From: Avichristensenella sp031549905
Lineage (GTDB): Bacteria; Bacillota; Clostridia; Christensenellales; Aristaeellaceae
Reading direction: 5' to 3'
NCBI GenBank assembly: GCA_031549905.1
Contig: JAVBPC010000019.1
Location: 6,326-70,325, forward strand
Length of the DNA: 64,000 bases
The notes beneath the pieces are model-generated. The model was not told where the DNA came from. It searched no databases and saw nothing but the letters and a program-made list of their open reading frames with translations. Both the position numbers and the translations under genes were made by a program. Positions 35,421-43,944 of this stretch are shown here, one piece after another. How positions within the stretch are numbered: the first letter of the stretch is position 1; every line of letters starts with the position of its first letter.

Positions 35421-37748
35421 TTCGTTCAGGTAGAACCACGCCCGCTGGTGCAGCGCATTCGCCGCCTGCTGCGCGGTGCTGCGTCCCTCAAAGAAGCCGG
35501 CCGTTTCCTCCACGATGAAAGCCATCAGTGTTTCATCTATCGCTGCCGGCACATTCACGGACTTGGCCAGCGCCTCCAGCGCTTCCCACGCGGCCTGATC
35601 CGGCTGCTTCATCTCCATGGAAACGCCGCCCGGGATACCGAGCCTGCCGACCATCCCGCCTGACTCTTCGCTGCGCTCTATCGCATCGGCAAATACCTTG
35701 TCAAGCGCGGCGTTTGTCGTGGGCAGACCGCCGGACTGGTCGACCTCCTGCACCTCAGGGGAGAGCAGCAGCGCGATGAATTCAGCCGCGAGCTCCTGCT
35801 GTTTGCTGCGCGCGTTGATCCCGGCAAGGCATGCGGGCGTGTAGGCGCGGCCTGTACCGTCAACGGCGGGCAAGGTGATCGCCGCCGAATCTTCGCCCCC
35901 CGCGATGGAATACGCGGTCGATAGCATCAACAGATTGCTGATCGCCGAAGGATAAAACGCTGCGACACCGTTGTATACCGACAGCATCTCCTGTACGTTC
36001 ATGCCGCCGCGCATCGAAGTGCTCTGTCCTCCCCGGCTCTGAAACATCTGATCCAGCGACGCCAACTCGCCCTGCACCAGGTACATGTCGTACAGCGCTT
36101 CCAGGAATGCCTCGAACTCCGGCGTGTTGAACTGAATGTTGCCGTTCTTATCGCGGAAGGAATCCTCGCTGGCCGGGTAGAACAGGCGCAGCCATTCTTC
36201 CGCTGAGCGCGCGGCAAGGGGACTTTTGTCGCTGCCCGCCGCATCAATCATGTCGGTCATGGACTCAATCATATCGATCTGATCCTTATTGCCCCACAGC
36301 GCTTCAAACGTGTAGGACGCGGGCACGGCATACACCTTGCCATCGCGGTAGGTGCTGCCTTCCGCAATGTTGGCCAGCAGGTCAAACCCGGGCAGCAAGT
36401 CCGTCAGGTCTTTCAAGATGCCCCTTGAGATGTATTGCGCCATTGGCAGCCCATCCAGAATCAGCACATCGCCGCCCTTTCCGGCCAGCAGATCGGTGTT
36501 CAGCGTGCGGATGTGATCTTCCAAGTTCGCTTCCGCGTCGCTCTCCATCTGCACCTGCAGCTTCACTTCCAGTTCAGGGTGCGCACGCTGGAAATCCGTG
36601 ACTGCCTTCAGCAGCCTTGTGGAACTGGACAGCGCGGTAATGGCAAAAAGGGTTCTGTTTGCGACCAGCGCGGGGTCCATCGGTTTGTAGTAGGCAAGCG
36701 TCGTCTCCCCTGTGCTGCCGCCACCTATGCTCATCATGCCGCCCATCGCGCGCCCCGCGGTTACGGTGATGCCGCTTGAACTGCCCCCGCCCAGCAGCGC
36801 CAGCACCGTGCCGTCATCCAGCAGGGCCACGGCGGTAGTGCTGGTGGATGGGTCACCAAGCAGCGTTCCTGTTGGATTCATCACGCGCGTCGCAGTTTCC
36901 TCCCCTGCCTTGATGAGGAAGCCGCCCTCCGTGTTGAGGATGAACAGGTCGCCCGCGGCGTTCACCGCGGTTTTGGCGCTGTAGCCGGCGTCAAAGGGGA
37001 TGCTGCGCAGCGTATTACCGGTGGCAAGGTCGATTTCATCGATTGTTTCCTCACCCAGGATGAAAACGGTATCGCCCGTGGCTGCAACGCCATATGCATC
37101 GCCAATCTCAAGCGACTGCACCTGCGCGCCGGTTTCATCATAGATGGCGGAATCGCCCTGCATGCCGCTGATGGCAAGACGCCTGCCGGAGAGTGCTTTG
37201 TATGACGTGGCCATCGTAGGCAGATCAAACGTGGCGGCAAGGCTGCCATCCAGGTTGAACCACATCACGGTGCTGCTGATGTTCCGCCCGCCAAACGATC
37301 CCATGCCGCCGCCCCCATTTTGCGCCGTCGCCATGCCGTTGTTTGACGACTCGCCCTGGGTCGCCTGATCGGGGGTTGCCACAAGATCACTGACGATGGA
37401 TAACAGGTTGCTTGTCATCACCATGATCCCGCCATCCGGCGCAAAATCAACGGAAGACGGTTCCTGATCCTCGCCCATGGCAAGCGGAACTGTTTCAGGC
37501 GCCGCATTCAGATCACGCCAAATCAGCAGCGCCCAGCCCTCCGGGCCCTTTGCAACCGTTACAACCGCGCCATCCGGCAATGTGCTCATGGAGATGTATG
37601 ATTCATACCCGTCCGGCAGGGACAGAATCGTCTCCTGGTACGGCAGCGCCGTGTCCTCTGCCTCCGCGGCGAGTGCGCCCAAAGGTAACAACACGAGTAC
37701 CACGGCGAGCAGAAGCGAAATTACGCGGCCTTTGAAGTGGATTGACAT
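35418..37748 (-). CDS. Beta-propeller-like domain fused to an extracellular sugar-binding protein
   Basis: 776 residues. A signal peptide ends near ALAAEA, with no lipobox. Residues ~40-350 are repetitive beta segments (for example DGSLAATFDLP, GNTLRSIPFD) with low-complexity Gly/Ser/Met stretches, and look like a beta-propeller. Residues ~360-740 are a type-1 sugar-binding protein (AYYKPMDP, FQRAHPELEVKLQ, DVLILDGLPM, AAEFIALLLSPEVQ). The fusion is unusual. The two MalFG-type permeases upstream in the operon are likely partners. The ATG lies inside the end of the previous gene (146-bp overlap) behind AAAGGAG. The TAG stop is formed by the MITE end. Confidence 0.82.
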   Translation of the reverse strand: MSIHFKGRVISLLLAVVLVLLPLGALAAEAEDTALPYQETILSLPDGYESYISMSTLPDGAVVTVAKGPEGWALLIWRDLNAAPETVPLAMGEDQEPSSVDFAPDGGIMVMTSNLLSIVSDLVATPDQATQGESSNNGMATAQNGGGGMGSFGGRNISSTVMWFNLDGSLAATFDLPTMATSYKALSGRRLAISGMQGDSAIYDETGAQVQSLEIGDAYGVAATGDTVFILGEETIDEIDLATGNTLRSIPFDAGYSAKTAVNAAGDLFILNTEGGFLIKAGEETATRVMNPTGTLLGDPSTSTTAVALLDDGTVLALLGGGSSSGITVTAGRAMGGMMSIGGGSTGETTLAYYKPMDPALVANRTLFAITALSSSTRLLKAVTDFQRAHPELEVKLQVQMESDAEANLEDHIRTLNTDLLAGKGGDVLILDGLPMAQYISRGILKDLTDLLPGFDLLANIAEGSTYRDGKVYAVPASYTFEALWGNKDQIDMIESMTDMIDAAGSDKSPLAARSAEEWLRLFYPASEDSFRDKNGNIQFNTPEFEAFLEALYDMYLVQGELASLDQMFQSRGGQSTSMRGGMNVQEMLSVYNGVAAFYPSAISNLLMLSTAYSIAGGEDSAAITLPAVDGTGRAYTPACLAGINARSKQQELAAEFIALLLSPEVQEVDQSGGLPTTNAALDKVFADAIERSEESGGMVGRLGIPGGVSMEMKQPDQAAWEALEALAKSVNVPAAIDETLMAFIVEETAGFFEGRSTAQQAANALHQRAWFYLNE

Positions 37749-39066
37749 ACAAGGCTCCTTTCATGATGAAGAAATAAATCAATATGGGAAGTGCGGGAAG
37801 TGCCATCATCGCAAACAGCGCGGTGGGCGGCCAGCCCAGGTAACCCGTCAGCCACAGGCCGAACGGCATCGCGACGGCCGTGGGCGACAGCGCCAGGATC
37901 GCCGCGGGCAGGGTCATCCCCTCTCCCGCTTCCTTTAGCAGGCCGCGCCCGTGCCACAGGCAGAATGCCGCCAGCAGCGCAAGCACGATGGCCCAGCCGG
38001 TCAAAGTATCCCGGATCATATCCGGGCGCAGCGCTATAGTCAGCGCGCCTTTCGCAACATTGGTTGTGGCATCGGTGAACAACCCCGTCCAATGGGAAAA
38101 GTTCGACCACGCGGTGGGCAGGTATGCGGGAGGGATGGCAGGCAAGTCTGGCAAAAGCCACACGGCCAGCGCACACAGGCCCGCAAGCGCCGCGAGCGTC
38201 CCCGCGCACCACGTGAATAGTCTGATATACTGCCCGCGCGGGGTCAGGCGGTTTTCCTTAAGCAGCGCCCTTTGCGCGGCAAACCGCTTGCACACGGCGA
38301 TCCCGCAGGACAGCGCGGTCACGAGCGCCGCCGCCAGCAAAAGCAGCGCCGGAACGCCGGTTAAAATCCCCAGCAGCGCGCGGGTATCGGAATGGTCGGT
38401 GATGGTGCCGCCGGTGGATACACCGGCCAGCTGCATCGCTTCCTTGGCAGCCTCCACGGGCGTCTGGCCTTCCGTGGGGCGCGGCAGAATCGTCAGCGCG
38501 GTCATTGTGGTATCTTCCGACGCGGCGGCGATCGGCGCAAACATCATCTCCCGCCCGGGGTCGGCCAGGAACGTGGTGACGCCCTGCGGTCCTTCAAATA
38601 CGCCGCGCACAATCAGTTCCGCGTCACCAAGCGTTACCGCTTTGCCCAGAATATTTGTGGACCCAAACAGCGTGCGCGCGGTGTTCGCGGACAGCGCACA
38701 GCCTTTGCCGTCGCCCTGTACGGGCAAGTTCCCCGTGATCATCGTCACTTCCATGGCAAGGGATGCATCGCCGGCCACCCACAGCACATCGACGGTGGCA
38801 GAGCCGGCCGTCTCCTTCGCGCTGACCGATTTGCTCAGCTGCTGCGCAAAGCCCGCCGCTCTCCCGCCCTGCAAATCCTCTTCCATCACCTTTTCAATGG
38901 CGAGGACATCATCCTGCGTGAAGGCCGCGCTCTCATTGCGAACGCTGACGCGGCCGGCGGGGACGTACTGCTTCCATGCCGACAGCGCGCCCGCCGCCAG
39001 CACCCACAGCGCCACCCCGGCGAAGAGCCAGGCCATTCCGCGAAAGCGCGCGCCTTTCCTTTGCAT
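37603..39066 (-). CDS. MacB-like membrane protein with large extracytoplasmic domain
   Basis: 487 residues. The N-terminal helix (~10-28) is followed by a ~200-residue outer domain with MacB periplasmic-core-like features (ITGNLPVQGDGKGCALSANT, GKAVTLGDAELIVRGVFEG). Several membrane helices follow (~240-440). FtsX/MacB-type proteins couple an ATPase to an adaptor, but no ATPase gene is adjacent. The last ~50 residues are Arg/Gly-rich, look unconserved, and run 146 bp into the next gene. A lost stop codon or frameshift is possible. ATG 39066 follows GAGGAG overlapping the adaptor stop. Confidence 0.65.
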   Translation of the reverse strand: MQRKGARFRGMAWLFAGVALWVLAAGALSAWKQYVPAGRVSVRNESAAFTQDDVLAIEKVMEEDLQGGRAAGFAQQLSKSVSAKETAGSATVDVLWVAGDASLAMEVTMITGNLPVQGDGKGCALSANTARTLFGSTNILGKAVTLGDAELIVRGVFEGPQGVTTFLADPGREMMFAPIAAASEDTTMTALTILPRPTEGQTPVEAAKEAMQLAGVSTGGTITDHSDTRALLGILTGVPALLLLAAALVTALSCGIAVCKRFAAQRALLKENRLTPRGQYIRLFTWCAGTLAALAGLCALAVWLLPDLPAIPPAYLPTAWSNFSHWTGLFTDATTNVAKGALTIALRPDMIRDTLTGWAIVLALLAAFCLWHGRGLLKEAGEGMTLPAAILALSPTAVAMPFGLWLTGYLGWPPTALFAMMALPALPILIYFFIMKGALYVNPLQRPRNFASARRGTRVVTFGRTRRGGRGHGAAVPGDDSVPAGRV

Positions 39067-39069
39067 GCT

Positions 39070-40323
39070 CTACTCCTCCAAGCGGACGCGGTCTCCGTCC
39101 GAAATCGCGCGGTCGCTTCTGACAACAATGGAATCGCGCTGCGTGACGCCGCCCTGCAGCGCCGCGCGGCTGCCATCCTTATCCAGCACATACACATCCA
39201 CGCGCCGCACCGTCATCCTGGCCCCCAGCGAGCTTTGCGATTGCTCCACAACAAACACATAATCGCCGTCACTGTCCGAATAGAGGCTGCTGAGCGGGAT
39301 GATCAGGTCGTAGTTCTGCGTGCGCTTGGTGATGCTCATGGAAGCGCCGGCGCCTGCCGCACCCGCATCGCCCGGCAGCAGGAACGTCAGGTCAAAGTAG
39401 CCGGAGCGGCTGGCGGACGCTGCAATGTTCAGGATCTGCGCATCGTACCTTGTGCTGGATACGGTGATCGTCGCCTTGTCCCCCACGGCAAGCTCCTCGG
39501 CGGTATCTTCATCCACGGTGACCGTCAAAGCAAGCCCCTGCGTCGTGTCGGACAGCGTCACCACCGCGCCGCTGGTCGTCACCATGGAGCCGACCGTGGC
39601 GTTCACGGTTAGCACATTGCCGCTGACAGGGGCTGTCACGGTGCGGATGTAGCCGTTCTCTTCCGTCAGTTCAACCAGCGCCAGCATATCGGCAAGCGCC
39701 TTTTCCGCCGTTTCCAGGTCCTTTTTCGCCTTTTCCAAATCATCCGACTTGGTGATGTAATCATGCACCGTGCTATCTGCATCCAGGCGCTTTTTCTCGG
39801 TATCGTAATCGTATTGCAGGCGGTCAACGGTTGCCTTTTCCGCGCCGGATTCTTTGGCGGCGGCAAGCTGCGCCTCCAGCGAATCAATCGTGGAAAGGCG
39901 TTCCTGAAGCCTTGACAGCGTTGTGGTGGAAAGCGACGCCGCGCTCCAGTCCAGCGCGCGCTGCTTGGACGCCACGCTATCCTTTGCGGTGCTCACGGCA
40001 TCCTGCTTCGTTTCAACCAACTCCTGATAGGATAGCACCAGCAGCGCATCCCCAGCTTCCACATGGGAGCCCGCCACCACCGGCACATCAAGGATGCGCG
40101 CGCTGTCCGTCAGCACCACGGGCACCGTACGCGCGGCCTCCAAAGAACCGCTGCCGGTGAACTGCTTTTCCAGCGCGCCGCGCTGCGTGGTGGTGCGGGA
40201 TATGGTGGCGATCGTCATTTCTTCCAGCATCCGGTTGCTCAAGGTCAGCAGCGCCATGACCGCCAGAAACGCGGCCAGCGCCTTCCCGGCAAGCGCCCTT
40301 GACATCGGCTTGTCTTGCTCCAT
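39070..40323 (-). CDS. Membrane-fusion protein with coiled-coil hairpin (HlyD/MacA-type)
   Basis: 417 residues. An N-terminal membrane anchor (about 13-30) is followed by a lipoyl half (VVAGSHVEAGDALLVL). A long coiled coil (~100-225, rich in Lys, Glu, Ala and Leu, e.g. KAKKDLETAEKALADML) separates it from the second half (TVTAPVSGNVLTVNATVGS) and beta-barrel. ATG 40323 follows AAGGAG. It lies directly upstream of the MacB-like gene, the pairing seen in MacAB-type exporters, but the ATPase half is absent. Confidence 0.87.
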   Translation of the reverse strand: MEQDKPMSRALAGKALAAFLAVMALLTLSNRMLEEMTIATISRTTTQRGALEKQFTGSGSLEAARTVPVVLTDSARILDVPVVAGSHVEAGDALLVLSYQELVETKQDAVSTAKDSVASKQRALDWSAASLSTTTLSRLQERLSTIDSLEAQLAAAKESGAEKATVDRLQYDYDTEKKRLDADSTVHDYITKSDDLEKAKKDLETAEKALADMLALVELTEENGYIRTVTAPVSGNVLTVNATVGSMVTTSGAVVTLSDTTQGLALTVTVDEDTAEELAVGDKATITVSSTRYDAQILNIAASASRSGYFDLTFLLPGDAGAAGAGASMSITKRTQNYDLIIPLSSLYSDSDGDYVFVVEQSQSSLGARMTVRRVDVYVLDKDGSRAALQGGVTQRDSIVVRSDRAISDGDRVRLEE

Positions 40324-40352
40324 GTGTGAACTCCTTTCGGGTGTTACGGAAA

Positions 40353-41210
40353 CTATTCTTTCAGGCCGGCCATCTGGATGCCGCGCACCAGGTATGATTC
40401 ACAGTAGAAGAACAGCAGCAGCGAGGGCAGCAGTGTAATGATCGACGCGGCCATCGCGATATCCAGGTTTGTTTCGCCGATTTTGGAAAGATACAGCGAC
40501 AGCGGCCATTTGTCCTGTGTGCGCAGGAATGTCATCGGCTGTTCGATCAGGTTCCAGTTATCCAGGAAGCTGATGATGAACAGCGACGCCACACCGGCCT
40601 TGCCCAGCGGCAGCGCGATGCCAGTGAAGATGCGGATTTCGCCCGCGCCGTCAATGCGCGCCGCCTCCACAAGCGACACGGGCACGGTTTGGAAGAACTG
40701 GCGCAGCAGAAATACCGAGAATGTGCCGAACACGCCGGGAAGTATGATCGCCCATATGGTATCGATCAGTTTGAATCTGTCCAGCACCAGATACGACGGC
40801 ACCAATGTGACCTGAAACGGCATCATCATCAGCGCGATATAGACCATAAACAGCGCCTTTTTGCCGGGAAAGCGGTACTGCGCAAACCCCCACGCGGCCA
40901 AAGTGCCCAGCACCGCCTGCCCCACCACAATGGGCAGCACCAGCAGCATGGAGTTCCAGAACATGGTCAGGAATTTCGGCGTATCAAACAGCAGCGTAAC
41001 GTATTGCTTCAGCGTCGGCAGCGCGGGGAACAGCGGCATATCCGCCTTTCCGCCGCCGCCGGATATCGCCGGGCGGATGTATTCCATCAGTTCCGTCTCC
41101 CCCATAAAGGAGGCGGCCAGCGTCATCACAAGCGGCAGCAGCACAATGGCCGCCAGGATGAACAGGGGGATGGCGCGAATGTATCTGGCAATGCCGCTCG
41201 ATTTCCGCAT
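40353..41210 (-). CDS. Carbohydrate ABC transporter permease (MalG/AraQ-type)
   Basis: 285 residues with six membrane helices. The EAA loop is VEAARIDGAGEIRIFTGIALP and the ending RGIQMAGLKE is typical of the MalG branch. It pairs with the permease encoded 1 bp upstream. An early extended outside loop contains a Gly-rich stretch, ISGGGGKADMP. The likely binding protein is the propeller fusion further down the operon. No ATPase is present, as in the other sugar importer of this window. Confidence 0.92.
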   Translation of the reverse strand: MRKSSGIARYIRAIPLFILAAIVLLPLVMTLAASFMGETELMEYIRPAISGGGGKADMPLFPALPTLKQYVTLLFDTPKFLTMFWNSMLLVLPIVVGQAVLGTLAAWGFAQYRFPGKKALFMVYIALMMMPFQVTLVPSYLVLDRFKLIDTIWAIILPGVFGTFSVFLLRQFFQTVPVSLVEAARIDGAGEIRIFTGIALPLGKAGVASLFIISFLDNWNLIEQPMTFLRTQDKWPLSLYLSKIGETNLDIAMAASIITLLPSLLLFFYCESYLVRGIQMAGLKE

Positions 41211-41211
41211 G

Positions 41212-42096
41212 CTATACCTCCTCGCCCGCGCCCATGCCCCATGCGCGGTTGAGCAGCGCGACCAGCAGCAAAATCACCAGCGCGACCGTGACGGCCGCGG
41301 CGGACAGCTTCTCTATCTGCAGCGAACCGAACCAGTTGTTCAGGGTATGCTGTATCAGGTAGATGCTGCCGTGCGGATAGCTGCCGGCGACAAGGTACGC
41401 CTCGCGGTATGCTTTGAAGGAGTTAAGGAGCGACAGCACCGTAACCGTAAACAGCGTGGGCGTCAGCGAAGGCAATGTAATCGAAAAAAACTGCCGCACC
41501 TGACCAGCGCCGTCCACCGCTGCGGCCTCATACAGCGCCGGGTTGATCCCGGACAGGCCGGCGATAAACAGCACCATCGTATAGCCCAAGTTCTTCCATA
41601 CATAGCTGATGACCAGGCACGCCAGCGCCCAATCTGTGCGCATCCAGTCGATGGGCTGAAGGGACAGCCATGACAGCACATTGTTCATCAGGCCGCTGGC
41701 GCTGAAGATCAACTGCCACAGCAGCGCCACGGAAGCCACCGGAATCGCCATTGGCAAGAGAAACGCCGCACGGAGCGGCCCGCGCGCCACCACCGGCCGC
41801 GTCAGCAGCAGCGCCAGCAGCAATGCCATCACAATCAAAATGGGCACGCAAACCGCGATAAACCGCCCGGTGTTCGCAAGCGCTGTCAGGAAGGATTGGT
41901 TCTGGAATATTTCTTTATAGTAAGTTAGCCCCACAAATTCGCCTGTAAAGCTGTTGGTAAACGAGCGGGTGATGGCGTCTCCAAAGGGAACGATAACAAA
42001 CACAAGGCACCCGGCAAGGCTTGGGAGCACAAACCCAAGGCCCACCAGCGCCTCGCGAATCCTTACCCAACGGCCCTTCGCTCTGATGTTTTGCAT
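41212..42096 (-). CDS. Carbohydrate ABC transporter permease (MalF/UgpA-type)
   Basis: 294 residues with six membrane helices. Motifs: GFVLPSLAGCLVFVIVPF near the N-terminus and the EAA loop YEAAAVDGAGQVRQFFSITLP. It is the first gene of the 42-31 kb leftward operon. ATG 42096 is 6 bases after AAAGGAG; an ATG two codons earlier touches the ribosome site. The downstream gene starts 1 bp after this stop. Confidence 0.92.
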   Translation of the reverse strand: MQNIRAKGRWVRIREALVGLGFVLPSLAGCLVFVIVPFGDAITRSFTNSFTGEFVGLTYYKEIFQNQSFLTALANTGRFIAVCVPILIVMALLLALLLTRPVVARGPLRAAFLLPMAIPVASVALLWQLIFSASGLMNNVLSWLSLQPIDWMRTDWALACLVISYVWKNLGYTMVLFIAGLSGINPALYEAAAVDGAGQVRQFFSITLPSLTPTLFTVTVLSLLNSFKAYREAYLVAGSYPHGSIYLIQHTLNNWFGSLQIEKLSAAAVTVALVILLLVALLNRAWGMGAGEEV

Positions 42097-42212
42097 CGGC
42101 ATCTCCTTTGGGAAGGGACTGTGCGTCCCCTATGCCTACCAGTATACAACCAATTCCTTAACAAAAGCTTAACTGGGTGTGAACAATTTGGGAAACTTTT
42201 GCAGGAGGGCAG

Positions 42213-42241
42213 TTGCAGGGGATGCGTTTTTGTGCCATACT
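42213..42241 (+). promoter_or_regulatory. Promoter placing transcription start at the kinase ATG
   Basis: TTGCAG (42213-42218), 17 bp, CATACT (42236-42241). The -10 ends 6 bp before the ATG at 42248, so the mRNA would be leaderless. Confidence 0.5.
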
Positions 42242-42247
42242 GGCAGC

Positions 42248-42784
42248 ATGCATGCAATTTACTTGATTACAGGCATCATGGCCTCCGGGAAATCCACCGT
42301 AGCGGAGCTGCTTGCGCGGCGGTTTGCGCGGGGCGTACACCTGCGCGGCGATGCGTTCCGGCGCATGGTGGTATCCGGCCGGGAGGATATGACGCTTCCG
42401 CCCAGCAATGAGGCGCTTGCTCAATTGAACCTGCGGTATACCCTGGCGGCAAGCGCTGCCCAGGCTTACCATGCCGCCGGGTTTACTGTCGCATGGCAGG
42501 ATGTGATGGTCGGCACGGTACTGCCCGAGGTGATCGCGCGTGTGACGGCCAGGCCGCTGTACTGCATAGTTTTGTGCCCTGATCCAACGTCCGTTGCGGC
42601 GCGAGAAGCGGAGCGCGCCAAAACCGGTTACGGCGGCGGGTTCACGCCGGAGAATTTCCATGCGCTGCTGCTTAACGAAACGCCGCGCATCGGGCTGTGG
42701 ATTGATTCCACACATCTCACGCCGGAAGAAACCGTGAATGTAATTTTGCAAAGGACGGCGGAGGGCGAGGGACTGATTGAATGA
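42248..42784 (+). CDS. P-loop small-molecule kinase (AAA_33/chloramphenicol phosphotransferase-like)
   Basis: 178 residues. Walker A is GIMASGKST, within 20 residues of the start. A lid-like basic region and the acidic WQDVMVG segment follow. The family phosphorylates small molecules or sugars; the substrate is unknown. No ribosome site precedes ATG 42248, and a promoter -10 ends just before it. A TTG six codons upstream has a weak AGGGG and is an alternative start. The gene stands alone between a divergent operon and a bidirectional terminator. Confidence 0.8.
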   Translation: MHAIYLITGIMASGKSTVAELLARRFARGVHLRGDAFRRMVVSGREDMTLPPSNEALAQLNLRYTLAASAAQAYHAAGFTVAWQDVMVGTVLPEVIARVTARPLYCIVLCPDPTSVAAREAERAKTGYGGGFTPENFHALLLNETPRIGLWIDSTHLTPEETVNVILQRTAEGEGLIE

Positions 42785-42811
42785 AAGCACCGGGAAACGC
42801 ACATCCTCAAC

Positions 42812-42848
42812 AAAAAAGACGCGAGACCAAACGGCCTCCCGTCTTTTT
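42812..42848. terminator. Bidirectional terminator between kinase and ilvE
   Basis: AAAAAGACG ... CGTCTTTTT with inner GAG-CC/GG-CTC pairing. A and T runs lie on both sides, serving both convergent genes. Confidence 0.75.
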
Positions 42849-42856
42849 CGTTTTGC

Positions 42857-43924
42857 TTAGAACACCCGCATCCACCCGTGCGTGTCTTCCCTGGCCCCCC
42901 ACTGAATCCCCGTCAGCGTATCATACAGCCGCTGCGTGACCGGCCCAATCCCGCCGTTTCCAACCGTCAGCGTTTCGCCGCCCATATGCAGCGAGCCTAC
43001 CGGCGATACCACCGCCGCTGTGCCGGCGCCAAACACCTCTGTCAGCGCGCCGCTCTTCGCGCCGTCGAATATTTCGTCGATCGCCACACGCCGCTCGGAT
43101 ACTTTCATGCCCATATCGGCCGCAAGCGTCAGGATGCTATCCCTGGTGATGCCAGGCAAGATGCTGCCATTCAGCGCCGGGGTCACCAGCTCGCCGTTTA
43201 GCACAAACATGATGTTCATGGAGCCAACCTCTTCCACATAGCGCCGCTCCAGCCCATCCAGCCACATCACCTGCGCATAGCCCTTGTCCGCCGCAACAAC
43301 GCCCGCGTACAGTGAAGCCGCATAGTTTGCGGCCGCCTTTGCGAAGCCGATGCCGCCGCGCACCGCGCGCACCAGCGAGTCCTCCACATAGATGCCCACG
43401 GGGGCCAGCCCCGTCGGGTAATACGCGCCGCTGGGCGACAGAATGATGAAAAAGCGGTATTTATGCGAAGCGTGCACGCCAAGGCCCACATCGGTCGCGA
43501 TGATCGTGGGGCGGATATACAGGGATGTTCCGGCGCTGTGCGGCACCCAGCCGCGCTCTATCTCCAGCAGCTCGATCAGGCCCTCCAGGCACTTCTCCTC
43601 ATCGATGGCAGGAATGCTCATGCGCTCGGCGGACATGTTCATTCTGGCAAAGTTCCTGTCCGGGCGGAACAGGCGCAGCTTGCCATCCTGATCCGGGTAA
43701 CACTTCATCCCTTCAAAAATCGCCTGGCCGTAGTGCAGCACAACCGTCGCCGGGTCCATCATGAACGGCGCGTACGGCTCTATCCGCATATCGTGCCAGC
43801 CCACACCCTGGTCATAATCCATGATCAGCATGTGATCGGTGAACAGCTGGCCAAAGCCAAGCCGCGTTTCATCCTGGGGCTTTTCTTTCAGGGTTTTTGC
43901 ATAAGTGATGGGGATGGTATGCAT
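42857..43924 (-). CDS. ilvE: Branched-chain amino acid aminotransferase
   Basis: 355 residues, the length of the class-IV eukaryote-like BCAT group. Recognised by HYGQAIFEGMKCY, FRPDRNFARMNMSAERM, the PLP-Lys region GGIGFAKAAANYAAS and the segment EVFGAGTAAVVSPVG. It transfers the amino group between Leu/Ile/Val and 2-oxoglutarate with PLP. ATG 43924 follows GAGGAA. It is the third gene of a CDF-aldo/keto reductase-ilvE operon. No T-box or leader attenuator was seen upstream. Confidence 0.95.
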   Translation of the reverse strand: MHTIPITYAKTLKEKPQDETRLGFGQLFTDHMLIMDYDQGVGWHDMRIEPYAPFMMDPATVVLHYGQAIFEGMKCYPDQDGKLRLFRPDRNFARMNMSAERMSIPAIDEEKCLEGLIELLEIERGWVPHSAGTSLYIRPTIIATDVGLGVHASHKYRFFIILSPSGAYYPTGLAPVGIYVEDSLVRAVRGGIGFAKAAANYAASLYAGVVAADKGYAQVMWLDGLERRYVEEVGSMNIMFVLNGELVTPALNGSILPGITRDSILTLAADMGMKVSERRVAIDEIFDGAKSGALTEVFGAGTAAVVSPVGSLHMGGETLTVGNGGIGPVTQRLYDTLTGIQWGAREDTHGWMRVF

Positions 43925-43944
43925 GGCGGTTCCTCTTTTCGTGA

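Noticed and set aside
37880..39612. Plus-strand open frames of 460 and 406 codons
   Set aside because: Shadows of the MacB-like and adaptor genes, which show membrane helices, coiled coil and operon spacing.
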